From NCBI GenBank assembly GCA_021737445.1, contig JAIPDY010000062.1:1-14829 (forward strand): a stretch of DNA of 14,829 bases, given 5' to 3'. The translations under genes were made by a program, and so were the position numbers. Of the stretch, positions 6,018 to 14,132 are shown one piece after another. Under the pieces are notes generated by a model that made no database searches, was not told the DNA's origin, and was given only the letters and a program-made list of their open reading frames with translations. Source of the DNA: Desulfotignum sp. GTDB taxonomy: Bacteria; Desulfobacterota; Desulfobacteria; Desulfobacterales; Desulfobacteraceae. Position 1 is the stretch's first letter; the number at the start of each line of letters is the position of its first letter.

Positions 6018-6524
6018 ATGTTGACACACATGGACACTTCAGATATCAGGATCGGCATGGGCACGGATGTGCATGGGTTTGCCACAGGCCGGGACCTGAT
6101 TCTGGGCGGGGTGATGATCGACCATGACATGGGCCTGGCCGGGCATTCCGATGCAGATGTGCTGATCCATGCCGTGTGTGACGCCATCCTGGGTGCGGCC
6201 GGCTTAGGGGATATCGGGAATCTGTTTCCGGATACTGATCCAAAATACAAAGATATCGATTCCCGGATTTTGCTGGCGGCCTGCGCCCGGAAACTTTCAC
6301 AGGCCGGATTCCGGATCATCAACCTGGACTGCACTGTGTTTGCCCAGGTCCCGAAACTGGGGTCCAAAAAACAGGAGATGGCCGAAAGCATGGCTGAAAC
6401 ACTGGAAATATCTTCTGAGTGTGTGAACGTAAAGGCCACCACAACCGAGCACTTAGGGTTCATCGGCAGAAAAGAAGGCATTGCAGCCCAGGCCGTTGTT
6501 TTGATTGCAACCTGTTCCTCTTGA
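6018..6524 (+). CDS. ispF: 2-C-methyl-D-erythritol 2,4-cyclodiphosphate synthase
   Basis: Cytoplasmic enzyme of the MEP isoprenoid pathway that cyclises CDP-methylerythritol 2-phosphate to MEcPP with release of CMP. The protein has 168 residues and is complete. Divalent-metal ligands are visible as Asp17 and His19 in 'GTDVHGF' and His51 in 'LIHAV', with the E. coli spacing (D8/H10/H42). Other family blocks are 'GHSDADV', 'LGDIGNLFPDTDP', 'KATTTEHLGFIGRKEGIAA'. It is a stand-alone IspF, not an IspDF fusion. The start may be ATG 6018 (preceded by AAAGG, short spacing) or ATG 6030. cysS starts 16 nt after the stop, so the two form an operon. Confidence 0.96.
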   Translation: MLTHMDTSDIRIGMGTDVHGFATGRDLILGGVMIDHDMGLAGHSDADVLIHAVCDAILGAAGLGDIGNLFPDTDPKYKDIDSRILLAACARKLSQAGFRIINLDCTVFAQVPKLGSKKQEMAESMAETLEISSECVNVKATTTEHLGFIGRKEGIAAQAVVLIATCSS

Positions 6525-6540
6525 CATTCAGGAAAAAAAT

Positions 6541-7983
6541 ATGAGTCTGAAAATATACAACACCCTTACCGGCAGAAAAGAGATCTTTGTTCCCATCCAG
6601 AAAGACACGGTCAAGATGTACGTGTGCGGCCCCACTGTCTATGACACCAGCCATATCGGTCATGCCAGGTCTGTGGTGGTATTTGACATGATATTCCGGT
6701 GGCTGACCCGCATCGGGTATGCGGTCACCTATGTGCGCAACTTCACGGATGTGGATGACAAGATCATCAAAAAATCCAATGAAACAGGGGAGGCGTGTGC
6801 TGCCATCACGGAAAAGTATATCGATGAATTCCACAATGAGATGGATGCATTGCATGTGCTGCGGCCCACCATGGAGCCCAAGGCCACCGAGCATATAGAT
6901 CATATTATCCGGTTTGTGGAAAAGCTTATTGACAAGGGCAAGGCCTATGCCGTGGATGACGGAAATGTCTATTTTTCCATTGACGCGTTTGAAAAATACG
7001 GCAAACTGTCCGGCAGAAACCCGGAAGACATGCGGGCCGGGTCACGCATCGCAGTGGAGGAGAAAAAGAAAAATCCTTTGGATTTCACCTTGTGGAAACC
7101 GGCCAAGCCCGGAGAACCATTCTGGGAAAGCCCCTGGGGCAAGGGCCGGCCCGGCTGGCATATCGAGTGCTCAGCCATGAGCCATGAATATTTAGGGGAA
7201 GGGTTTGACATCCACGGCGGGGGCAAGGACCTTATCTTTCCCCACCATGAAAACGAAATCGCCCAGAGCGAGGCCCTGTTCGGCACGCAGTTTGTGAAAT
7301 ACTGGATCCACAACGGGTTTGTGGACATCAACAACGAGAAGATGTCCAAATCTTTAGGCAACTTCACCATGATCAAGGATGTGCTGGAACGGTATGCGCC
7401 GGAGGTGATCCGGATGTTTCTTTTGTCCAATCACTACCGCAGCCCCATTGACTTCAGTGACCAGTCCATGCACGAGGTGGGGATGGGCCTGGACCGGATC
7501 TACGGGTTTCTGGAACGGCTGGAAAACCTGGGCATCACCCCGGATGCTGATAACGGCCCGGGAGGCGGGCCGCTGTGGCAGGCGTTTGCCGATGCCATGG
7601 ATGATGATTTCAACTCGGCCAAAGCCCTGGGAGCCGTGTTTGAAGCCGTGAAAAAAGGCAACAAGACCCTGGACGACATCAAGGATCAGCCAGGGGATGC
7701 GGTTCGTGCAGACCTGGCACAGATCAGAACAGACATGGCTGCCATTGCCGGGATTCTGGGAATTTTACTTGAAAAACCCTCTGCCTGGTTTGCCGCCAAA
7801 AAAGACAAAGGCATGGCACAGATGACCGTGACACCGGAACAGGTGGAGGCATTGATTGCGGAGCGGGTCCAGGCCAGAAAAGACAAAAACTTTGCCCGGG
7901 CCGACGAGATCAGAGACCAGCTCCAGGAGATGAACATTATTCTGGAGGACGGGGCTGCCGGCACAACCTGGCGGTTTGCATAG
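6541..7983 (+). CDS. cysS: Cysteinyl-tRNA synthetase
   Basis: Class I aminoacyl-tRNA synthetase of 480 residues that charges tRNA-Cys. The signature HIGH is at 38-41 and KMSKS at about 267-271. The zinc ligands Cys29, Cys210, His235 and Glu239 match E. coli CysRS (C28/C209/H234/E238) with a one-residue offset. The C-terminal DALR-like and anticodon-binding part ('DDDFNSAKALGAVFE', 'RVQARKDKNFARADEIRDQL') is present, so the gene is full length. The ATG at 6541 is preceded by AGGA at good spacing; an upstream ATG at 6505 overlaps ispF and is unlikely. Confidence 0.97.
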   Translation: MSLKIYNTLTGRKEIFVPIQKDTVKMYVCGPTVYDTSHIGHARSVVVFDMIFRWLTRIGYAVTYVRNFTDVDDKIIKKSNETGEACAAITEKYIDEFHNEMDALHVLRPTMEPKATEHIDHIIRFVEKLIDKGKAYAVDDGNVYFSIDAFEKYGKLSGRNPEDMRAGSRIAVEEKKKNPLDFTLWKPAKPGEPFWESPWGKGRPGWHIECSAMSHEYLGEGFDIHGGGKDLIFPHHENEIAQSEALFGTQFVKYWIHNGFVDINNEKMSKSLGNFTMIKDVLERYAPEVIRMFLLSNHYRSPIDFSDQSMHEVGMGLDRIYGFLERLENLGITPDADNGPGGGPLWQAFADAMDDDFNSAKALGAVFEAVKKGNKTLDDIKDQPGDAVRADLAQIRTDMAAIAGILGILLEKPSAWFAAKKDKGMAQMTVTPEQVEALIAERVQARKDKNFARADEIRDQLQEMNIILEDGAAGTTWRFA

Positions 7984-8021
7984 CTTTTTTCAGAGGCCGG
8001 GCAGGCCTTGTCAGATAAGGA

Positions 8022-10391
8022 CTATCCGGTCCGCATGGGAATGATGTTTTCCGCTTCCCGGGCCGACAGGTTCACCCCCACCCGGATCGCCTTGAGTCCC
8101 ATGACATCGGGCAGATCATCCAGATCCAGAAATTCCGGGTCTTTTTTCAGCTGGCCCAGGTCGGTGAGAAACCTTATGTGCTGCTCAATCTCCTTTTGTT
8201 CCGCCGGATTGGCATACACCAGGGCAATGCGGCCCGGCTGGGTGAGGCGTTCCCCGGAATCCTTGACAATAGCTTTGTCCAGCCGGGATTTGATGATCTC
8301 ATGTCTCACATCATAGGCCCCGTCCACATCAAACCGTTTTTCATCATACCGGAACCGGATGGACAGCGGTGAGTGATTCACCAGGATGAGGTGACAGGTA
8401 TCCAGCGGTATCTTCAGGTCCGGCTTGACTTTTTGTGTCTGCCTGGCCATGCCGCAGGCCATCATGATCTGCCACAGGGTCATGTCCTTGATATGAAACC
8501 CTGACAGGGTTCCGCTTTCCATCATGGCGGCTCCGATGTACATCATGTAATCCACCCCGTCGGTCTGGCGTTTTTCAAAATAATGGGGAAAAGATTCCTG
8601 GATCCGGTCATCCTCTTTTTCCAGATAGGAAGACAGAGCGGAATTGAGGGCTGCCACACTGTCCTCGTATTCTTTGCGCTTGTGATGGATCATGCCGCTC
8701 ACCGGGTCCACGACCCGGTTGTAGCGGTCGATCTTTTCCACCATGTCAGCGGAGATGCCCCGAAGAGACTCAAAAGTGGCAGCCACTTCCTGGTTCAGCA
8801 GCTGATACACGCTGTCCTCATCACTGGAGGTAACACCGGCGGACAGGGTATCGCGCAATTTGTCGATGCGGTACACATACTCCTGCAGCAGGGGCCAGGG
8901 CCTTTTTTGGGCAGCAGATGACATGATCTCCCTGGCAAGGGCCAGCTGCCGGCTCAGATCCTGCTGGATCCCCTGGTTCCTTGCCCGGGAGGAGCCTCTG
9001 ATATCAGACTGTCCGTAAAACGGCACCACCTCCTTGAAAACGATATCCTCCATTCTCGATGAATGCTTTCCCTGGCGAATGGCATCCAGGTGAGCCAGGG
9101 CCGCCTTTTTAAACCGCCATTCCACAGACGGATGTACGGCGGTGCACTGCTCCTTGATCACGGTCTGGACATGTTTTCCCAGTTCATCCTGACCCCGCTT
9201 CAAAGACACGGCAAACAGCGGGGTGATCTGTTCCATGAGGATGGCTTCAAGCGGGCTGAAATCATTGGGATGTGGAGAAAACACCTCCAGCAGCCCGATT
9301 CTTTTCCCCTGGTATAACAAAGGTGATAACAGCATAGATCTTATCCCCGCGGTCACGGCTTCGGATTCCGCACGAATCAGCGTTTCTTTTCTGGACAGGT
9401 CTGCCACCCGGAACACCGTGTTTCCCTGTGCAGCTGCCATCCAGACCGATCCCGCAAGATCTTCCAGGCAAAAATGGTGGGAATTGGAAAACAGGCAGTC
9501 CACTTTTGAATGGTGATCATTTTTGGTCACCATGACCTGGTCTCCTTTGAGCGAGGAAACAGACACCCCCAGATCCGGCCGCTGGAACAGCGACTGAAGC
9601 CGTGATTCGATCTGCTTGATGCCTGCGGATGCAAAAATGGAATTCTCATCCACCAGGTCCCGTTCCAGTGCGGACATGATCGCTTTTTCCGTTACATCCT
9701 GCACCCGGACAATGACAAACCCCTTGAATTCAAACTGGGACAGATCAATGAACCGGGTCAGCTGGTCCAGGTCAGTGAGGTGATCCAGTATCCATTCCCG
9801 GTCGGTTTCAGACAGAGTCCGGGGTGTGCCCACGGGGGTCAGTTCAAGAAACCGGTGATCAGGCACCTCTTCATAATACCGCTCCAGTCCGGTTTTCTCA
9901 TCTGCCAGCACCCGCAGGTGCCTGTTGTTGGCAAACGGTCCTGAAAATCCGTAAAACCGCTCTAAAACCAGATAACAGGTGTTGAGCAGTTTCTTGTCGA
10001 TATCGTAGTCGATCTTTTTAAGGAGCGTGGGCTTCAAAGTGTTGTTGTCCAGAAACAGGTGCCCAAATGCAGGGGTGGCATAGAAACAGTCAACGGAACA
10101 GGGGGCAAAGGCGGCTGTCAGTTCCCGGTCAAAGGATGCCGGAGACACAACCGCGGTCATCAGAGTATGAACAATATCTGCATGATGGTCCAGCACAGAT
10201 CTGTCCAGGATATCGCCTTTAAGGGATTCGGGCAGTTTGTCCATGATGCCGGCAAACAGATCTGACATGTGAGGATATGCCGGCACCAGCTCGGTTTCCC
10301 AGAAATGTATCAACGGTGCCAGGCTCAGGGCAGCCCCGGCCTGAAGACATTCAGCAGCGTTCAATGACAGTGAATTCGGTAAATTTTCCAT
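8022..10391 (-). CDS. Large GAF-domain protein of unknown function
   Basis: A 789-residue, apparently cytoplasmic protein without clear membrane segments or signal peptide. The N-terminal region ('LAPLIHFWE', 'AFAPCSVDCFYATPAFGHLF', 'LERFYGF') and the C-terminal region (about 680-710, 'PLSIRFRYDEKRFDVDGAYD', 'RLTQPGRIALVY') are, from memory, like the long GAF-domain proteins common in Bacteroidota. The middle, about 300-400, looks like a GAF fold ('GIRSMLLSPLLYQGKRIGLLEVF'). Residues about 480-600 are helical. No kinase, GGDEF, EAL or helix-turn-helix part is seen, so it would sense or scaffold rather than signal enzymatically. The ATG at 10391 follows AAGGG; an ATG 57 nt upstream lacks such a site. 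It starts 40 nt after the methyltransferase stop and ends with TAG. Confidence 0.75.
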   Translation of the reverse strand: MENLPNSLSLNAAECLQAGAALSLAPLIHFWETELVPAYPHMSDLFAGIMDKLPESLKGDILDRSVLDHHADIVHTLMTAVVSPASFDRELTAAFAPCSVDCFYATPAFGHLFLDNNTLKPTLLKKIDYDIDKKLLNTCYLVLERFYGFSGPFANNRHLRVLADEKTGLERYYEEVPDHRFLELTPVGTPRTLSETDREWILDHLTDLDQLTRFIDLSQFEFKGFVIVRVQDVTEKAIMSALERDLVDENSIFASAGIKQIESRLQSLFQRPDLGVSVSSLKGDQVMVTKNDHHSKVDCLFSNSHHFCLEDLAGSVWMAAAQGNTVFRVADLSRKETLIRAESEAVTAGIRSMLLSPLLYQGKRIGLLEVFSPHPNDFSPLEAILMEQITPLFAVSLKRGQDELGKHVQTVIKEQCTAVHPSVEWRFKKAALAHLDAIRQGKHSSRMEDIVFKEVVPFYGQSDIRGSSRARNQGIQQDLSRQLALAREIMSSAAQKRPWPLLQEYVYRIDKLRDTLSAGVTSSDEDSVYQLLNQEVAATFESLRGISADMVEKIDRYNRVVDPVSGMIHHKRKEYEDSVAALNSALSSYLEKEDDRIQESFPHYFEKRQTDGVDYMMYIGAAMMESGTLSGFHIKDMTLWQIMMACGMARQTQKVKPDLKIPLDTCHLILVNHSPLSIRFRYDEKRFDVDGAYDVRHEIIKSRLDKAIVKDSGERLTQPGRIALVYANPAEQKEIEQHIRFLTDLGQLKKDPEFLDLDDLPDVMGLKAIRVGVNLSAREAENIIPMRTG

Positions 10392-10431
10392 GGAGATTCC
10401 CTTTGTTATATATACCGACCAAATTAAGCAT

Positions 10432-11907
10432 TTAGTACCGTTTGTCAATAAAACACGGGGTCAGGTCAGGAAGTCTTGCCTTGGGCTGATTGTTGAATTT
10501 TCTGGCAGTCACGTAGGCGGTCAGGGCATGTTCCAGCCCCGGATCAATGGGCGGTTTTTCATAACTTTCCAGCCGGGGGCCCAGGGCACCGAAAGCCTGG
10601 TCCTCCACCCGCCTGGCCCCGCTTTTCTGCCACCGTGAATAGTCCTTGCGGTTGAACAGCCTGGAGGCGGAAAGATTTCTGAATTTCTGAAACGTGGAGG
10701 GATGGACCAGGTACTGGCCCCCGATGCCCACCTGGTTCACCAGGTCCGCGTCAATGGTTTCGCCGGCAGGGATCATCGGGGTCAGAATGTTTCTGACCAT
10801 GCGGCAGATCTCCTCGTCCAGAAGCCATTTTTCATACCCCATGGAGATATAGGATCCCATCTGGCCGCAGGCATGGTAGATGAAATGGGCCCCGTTTCGC
10901 ACCACCGTGGAAAGCATGAGAGTGCCTTCGGCCAGGGCCTGGGCATCTGGCAGGTGCGCATCGGTAAGGCTGCCCCCTGCCCGGCAGGGAAGATTGTAGA
11001 ACCCGGCCATCTGGGCCGTGGCACTGGCGATCTTGACCGCTTCGGAGGTGCCCACGGCCGACACCATGGTGCGCATGTCAATGGGTGCGGAAGAAGATCC
11101 ATACAGCACGGGCGTGCCCGGACTCACCAGCTGGGTGAGCACCACGCCGGCCAGGACTTCTGCATTTTCCAGGGCCAGAAGTTCCGGCATAGAAACCGGC
11201 CCGGTCACCCCGGCCAGAATCATGTTGGAGATCACCACGGGCTGGCGCCACCCGGCCATCTGGAGGATCACATCCCCCTCCTCTTTGGAAAAACGCAAGG
11301 GCGACATGGTATTGGCCACGGCCGCCACCACCGGCATATCCAGCATCTTTTCCCGGCCCCCGAAGATAATGGCGGCCATCTCAAGGGCATCGGCTGCTTC
11401 CTGACCACTGCCGGATGCCCCGAAAACAGGTTTATCGCACAGGGTCATGTAGGCCAGCATCATGTCCAGGTTGGCGGTATCCCCTGGCAGGTCCGTGGGC
11501 TGAACCATGAGGTACCCGCCCATATCCACCTGGTCCGAGGTCTGCACCAGTTTGCAACAGGCCGTAAAATCCTCAAACATGGCCGGCCGCTGGGTACCGT
11601 CTGTTCCGGCAATGTTGGTGGCCCCGCCCGTGGGATTGAACACAAAGCCCTCTTCGCCGATTTTCACATTTCTGGCCGGATTTCTGGCATGGAGCGTGAA
11701 CGACGGCATGGTGGTGGAAAGGGCGTTGTAAACATGGGTTTCCTTAAAATACACCCGGGTGCCGTGGGTGTCAAACCCGTGGGACTTGAAAAGGCCGGCA
11801 ATGCGTTCATGGTTGAAGTCGATGCCGGTGGTTTTCAAAATATTCATGGATGCCTCGTGTATCCGGGTCAGGTCCTGAAAAGAGAGCCGCTGCATCCGGT
11901 CGATCAT
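10432..11907 (-). CDS. MttB-superfamily corrinoid methyltransferase (non-pyrrolysine)
   Basis: A 491-residue member of the trimethylamine methyltransferase family (PF06253/COG5598), which moves a methyl group from a methylamine or quaternary amine to a corrinoid protein. Recognisable blocks are 'VFNPTGGATNIAG' and 'TACCKLVQTSDQVDMGGYLMVQP' near the N-terminal third, 'GVTGPVSMPELLALENAEVLAGV', 'SSSAPIDMRT', and 'AGGSLTDAHLPDAQAL' in the region where true MttB carries pyrrolysine. The frame has no internal TAG, so it belongs with the MtgB/MtpB-like enzymes that act on betaines or other unidentified substrates. Two adjacent ATGs (11910, 11907) follow GGGAGG; 11907 has the better spacing. It starts 31 nt after glnS and precedes the GAF gene. 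No corrinoid protein, RamA-type activator or transporter is in the window, so its substrate is open. Confidence 0.87.
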   Translation of the reverse strand: MIDRMQRLSFQDLTRIHEASMNILKTTGIDFNHERIAGLFKSHGFDTHGTRVYFKETHVYNALSTTMPSFTLHARNPARNVKIGEEGFVFNPTGGATNIAGTDGTQRPAMFEDFTACCKLVQTSDQVDMGGYLMVQPTDLPGDTANLDMMLAYMTLCDKPVFGASGSGQEAADALEMAAIIFGGREKMLDMPVVAAVANTMSPLRFSKEEGDVILQMAGWRQPVVISNMILAGVTGPVSMPELLALENAEVLAGVVLTQLVSPGTPVLYGSSSAPIDMRTMVSAVGTSEAVKIASATAQMAGFYNLPCRAGGSLTDAHLPDAQALAEGTLMLSTVVRNGAHFIYHACGQMGSYISMGYEKWLLDEEICRMVRNILTPMIPAGETIDADLVNQVGIGGQYLVHPSTFQKFRNLSASRLFNRKDYSRWQKSGARRVEDQAFGALGPRLESYEKPPIDPGLEHALTAYVTARKFNNQPKARLPDLTPCFIDKRY

Positions 11908-11938
11908 CATCTGCCTCCCAACATATGTCATATTTCCT

Positions 11939-13612
11939 TTATCTTCCCGCCATCCTGGCCCAGGTATCCCGCAGGGTCACGGTGCGGTTGAACACCGGTG
12001 TCCCATCCGTGCTGTCTTTGGCATCCAGGCAGAAATACCCCATGCGCTCCAACTGAAACACCTGTTCAGGCAGGGCTTGGGAAAGATTTTTTTCCAGCTT
12101 GCAGTCACCTAAAGTTTCCAGGGATGCAGGATTCAGGTTCTGTGTAAAATCCTGCCCCCCTTTTTCCGGGTCCTCCCGGGTGAACAGCCGGTCATACAGC
12201 CGCACCCGGGCGGACAGGCAGTCGTTTGCATTTACCCAGTGGATGGTGCCTTTCACCTTTCTGCCGTCCGGGGCATTGCCGCCGCGGGTTTCCGGGTCAT
12301 AGGTGCAGACCAGGGCGGTGACATCGCCCTTTTCATCCTTGACCACCTCTTTGCAGGTCACCAGGTACGCATTGCGCAGCCGCACCTCCCGTCCCGGGCC
12401 TAAGCGGAAAAATTTTTTCGGGGGATCTTCCATGAAATCATCCTGCTCCACATAGATCTCTTTTGAAAAAGTGATTTCCCGGGTGCCCATCTCCGGTTTC
12501 TGGGGATGGACCATGGCAAAAAGGGTTTCTGTTTTGTCTTCCGGATAGTTTTCGATGATCACCTTCAACGGCCGCAGCACCCCCATGGCCCGGGGGGCGG
12601 TTTCATTGAGGTCATCTCTGAGGCACGATTCCAGCAGGCCCATGTCGATGCGGCTTTCCTTTTTGGACACGCCGATGGTGTCGCAGAATTTTCTGATGGC
12701 TGCCGGGGTATAGCCCCGCCGCCGCATCCCCTCAAGGGTGGGCAGCCGGGGATCATCCCAGCCCGCCACAAGGCCCTGGTCCACCAAAAGCTGGAGCTTG
12801 CGCTTGGACAAAACCGTGTAATTGATATTCATACGGGCAAATTCGATCTGCCGGGGATGGCAGGGTACGGAAAGATTGTCTAAATACCAGTCATACAGTG
12901 GCCGGTGGTCTTCAAATTCCAGACTGCACAAAGAATGTGTTATGCCTTCCAGAGCATCGGACACACAATGGGTGAAATCATACATGGGGTAGATGCACCA
13001 TTTGTCCCCGGTCCTGGGATGGGGCGCTTTTTTGATGCGAAAGATCACAGGGTCCCGCAGGTTGATGTTGGGGGAAGCCATGTCGATTTTGGCCCGCAGG
13101 GTGTGTTCCCCCTCTTCAAACGCACCGCTTTTCATACGTCTGAACAGATCCAGGTTCTCGGCAGCAGACCGGTCCCGGAACGGGCTGTTTTTCCCCGGTT
13201 CTGTCAAGGTGCCCCGGTACGCCCGGATCTCTTCTGCCGGCAGACTGCACACATAGGCCAAACCCTTTTCAATGAGTTCTTGGGCAAAGGCATACAACTG
13301 ATCAAAATAATCCGAGGCAAACAATGCTTTTTTGTAATCAAAGCCCAGCCAGTGCACCGTGGATTCAATGGAGTCGATATAGATCTGTTTTTCTTTGGCC
13401 GGGTTGGAATCATCAAACCGCAGATTGCAGTGACCGGAAAATTTTTTGGCCATGTTAAAATTCAGGCAGATGGATTTGGCATGGCCGATGTGAAGATACC
13501 CGTTGGGTTCCGGCGGAAACCGGGTGGCCACCCGGCCGTCGTTTTTATGGTTTGCCACATCCTGCCGGATAATGGTTTCAATAAAATGGCCTCTGTTGAT
13601 CGTCTCTTCCAT
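11939..13612 (-). CDS. glnS: Glutaminyl-tRNA synthetase
   Basis: Class I aminoacyl-tRNA synthetase of 557 residues that charges tRNA-Gln directly. HIGH is at 41-44 in 'PNGYLHIGHAKS' and the KMSKS-type loop is 'VLSKRKL'. Other GlnRS-specific parts are 'LRFDDSNPAKE', 'YDFTHCVSDALEGITHSLCSLEF', 'FARMNINYTV', and the C-terminal anticodon-binding beta barrels ('LRNAYLVTCKEVV', 'KGTIHWVNA', 'VFQLERMGYFCLD'). Length is normal (E. coli 554). The ATG at 13612 follows GAGGGG at short spacing. It is the first gene of the run glnS-methyltransferase-GAF. Confidence 0.97.
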   Translation of the reverse strand: MEETINRGHFIETIIRQDVANHKNDGRVATRFPPEPNGYLHIGHAKSICLNFNMAKKFSGHCNLRFDDSNPAKEKQIYIDSIESTVHWLGFDYKKALFASDYFDQLYAFAQELIEKGLAYVCSLPAEEIRAYRGTLTEPGKNSPFRDRSAAENLDLFRRMKSGAFEEGEHTLRAKIDMASPNINLRDPVIFRIKKAPHPRTGDKWCIYPMYDFTHCVSDALEGITHSLCSLEFEDHRPLYDWYLDNLSVPCHPRQIEFARMNINYTVLSKRKLQLLVDQGLVAGWDDPRLPTLEGMRRRGYTPAAIRKFCDTIGVSKKESRIDMGLLESCLRDDLNETAPRAMGVLRPLKVIIENYPEDKTETLFAMVHPQKPEMGTREITFSKEIYVEQDDFMEDPPKKFFRLGPGREVRLRNAYLVTCKEVVKDEKGDVTALVCTYDPETRGGNAPDGRKVKGTIHWVNANDCLSARVRLYDRLFTREDPEKGGQDFTQNLNPASLETLGDCKLEKNLSQALPEQVFQLERMGYFCLDAKDSTDGTPVFNRTVTLRDTWARMAGR

Positions 13613-13649
13613 TGTCCCCTCTTATTGTCAAGGCATTGTTGCCTGTTAT

Positions 13650-13687
13650 CCCCATGCCGCATGCCTTTTTCAGCACCCCATGCCGCA
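13650..13687. repeat. 12-bp direct repeat upstream of glnS
   Basis: CCCCATGCCGCA occurs at 13650-13661 and again at 13676-13687. It lies in the untranslated stretch 13613-13791 between divergent genes. No confident promoter for glnS could be picked out there. Confidence 0.6.
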
Positions 13688-13791
13688 GCAGCTGTCACCA
13701 AGTATGGTCATGCATTTAAAACTTTTATCAATACCATATTCCAAATCTGGTTGAAAGAGATAAATTTGCTTTCTGATCTCGGGAAATTTTG

Positions 13792-13893
13792 ATGGGAGGC
13801 CCATTTGGAAGCGCCATTTTGGACAACATCGACACTTTCAACCGGTTTTGTGATATAATTGCGCCGATAAAAACCGGAACACAGGAGGCATAG
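13792..13893 (+). CDS. Possible 33-residue leader ORF
   Basis: An ATG with GGGAA about 8 nt upstream opens 33 codons (begins MGGPFGSAIL, contains 'DTFNRFCDII') and stops at TAG 13891-13893. The stop falls 3 nt after the AGGAGG that serves the next gene, an arrangement typical of translational coupling. Against it, a TATAAT promoter box for the next gene lies inside the frame, and codon use shows no clear bias. It may be a real small protein or chance. Confidence 0.3.
   Translation: MGGPFGSAILDNIDTFNRFCDIIAPIKTGTQEA
13829..13859 (+). promoter_or_regulatory. Possible promoter of the 58-residue gene
   Basis: A perfect -10 TATAAT (13854-13859) lies 24 nt before AGGAGG. The best -35 is TCGACA (13829-13834) at 19-nt spacing, which is longer than ideal. 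If active, the transcript would start near 13866. Confidence 0.4.
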
Positions 13894-13899
13894 ACACCC

Positions 13900-14076
13900 T
13901 TGAAAACCGAGGAAAAGATCAAAAAGAGGATGGCGGAACTGGAAATTCTGATCAGGGATACCAAAGATCGGCTGCCGGCCCACTCTGTCAAACCGCCGGT
14001 GATGATGGATCTTCTGGCCTATGAAGATGAATATGATGACCTGATGAAACAGCTGGCTGACCTGAAAAATGGGTAG
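13900..14076 (+). CDS. Small conserved-type coiled-coil protein, 58 residues, TTG start
   Basis: The frame encodes a short, charged, mainly helical protein with an N-terminal helix 'KTEEKIKKRMAELEILI', a central proline-containing turn 'RLPAHSVKPPVMM', and a C-terminal acidic helix 'LLAYEDEYDDLMKQLADL'. The two helices around a proline turn suggest a helical hairpin. I recall similar short proteins in Desulfobacterales but know no function. An in-frame TAG at 13891 rules out a longer protein, so TTG at 13900 is the first possible start, 11 nt after a perfect AGGAGG; ATG 13930 is the only alternative. It faces the convergent carbonic-anhydrase-like gene. Confidence 0.65.
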   Translation: MKTEEKIKKRMAELEILIRDTKDRLPAHSVKPPVMMDLLAYEDEYDDLMKQLADLKNG

Positions 14077-14103
14077 GGTGATTGTATCGGACATATTCGG
14101 TCT

Positions 14104-14132
14104 AAGCCGGTTTACCCGGTTTGGGCCTTTTT
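14104..14132 (+). terminator. Weak terminator-like hairpin after the 58-residue gene
   Basis: AAGCCGG and CCGGTTT pair over 7 bp with one G-U around a 5-nt loop, and a run of five T lies 5 nt further on. It overlaps the end of the convergent gene. The spacer between stem and T-run makes it a weak candidate. Confidence 0.25.

Noticed and set aside
7994..8008. AGGCC/GGCCT stem between cysS and the GAF gene as a terminator
   Set aside because: Only 5 bp, and no T-run follows on either strand; the T6 run lies before the stem on the plus strand.
8022..8024. TAG at the end of the GAF gene as a possible pyrrolysine codon, given the MttB neighbour
   Set aside because: The C-terminal domain is complete before TAG, the 38 nt that follow run straight into cysS on the other strand, and no pyl gene is in the window.
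10391..10431. TATATATAA-rich gap as a separate promoter for the GAF gene
   Set aside because: No -35 box at workable spacing; TTGACA further upstream is 28 nt from the AT-rich box.
10702..11991. 429-codon plus-strand open frame opposite the methyltransferase
   Set aside because: Its translation is rich in His/Gly/Arg with no family motifs and it lies wholly antisense to a gene with clear MttB-family conservation; a shadow of high GC third positions.
12905..13792. 295-codon plus-strand open frame opposite glnS
   Set aside because: Antisense shadow of a fully conserved GlnRS; no recognisable domain or ribosome binding site.
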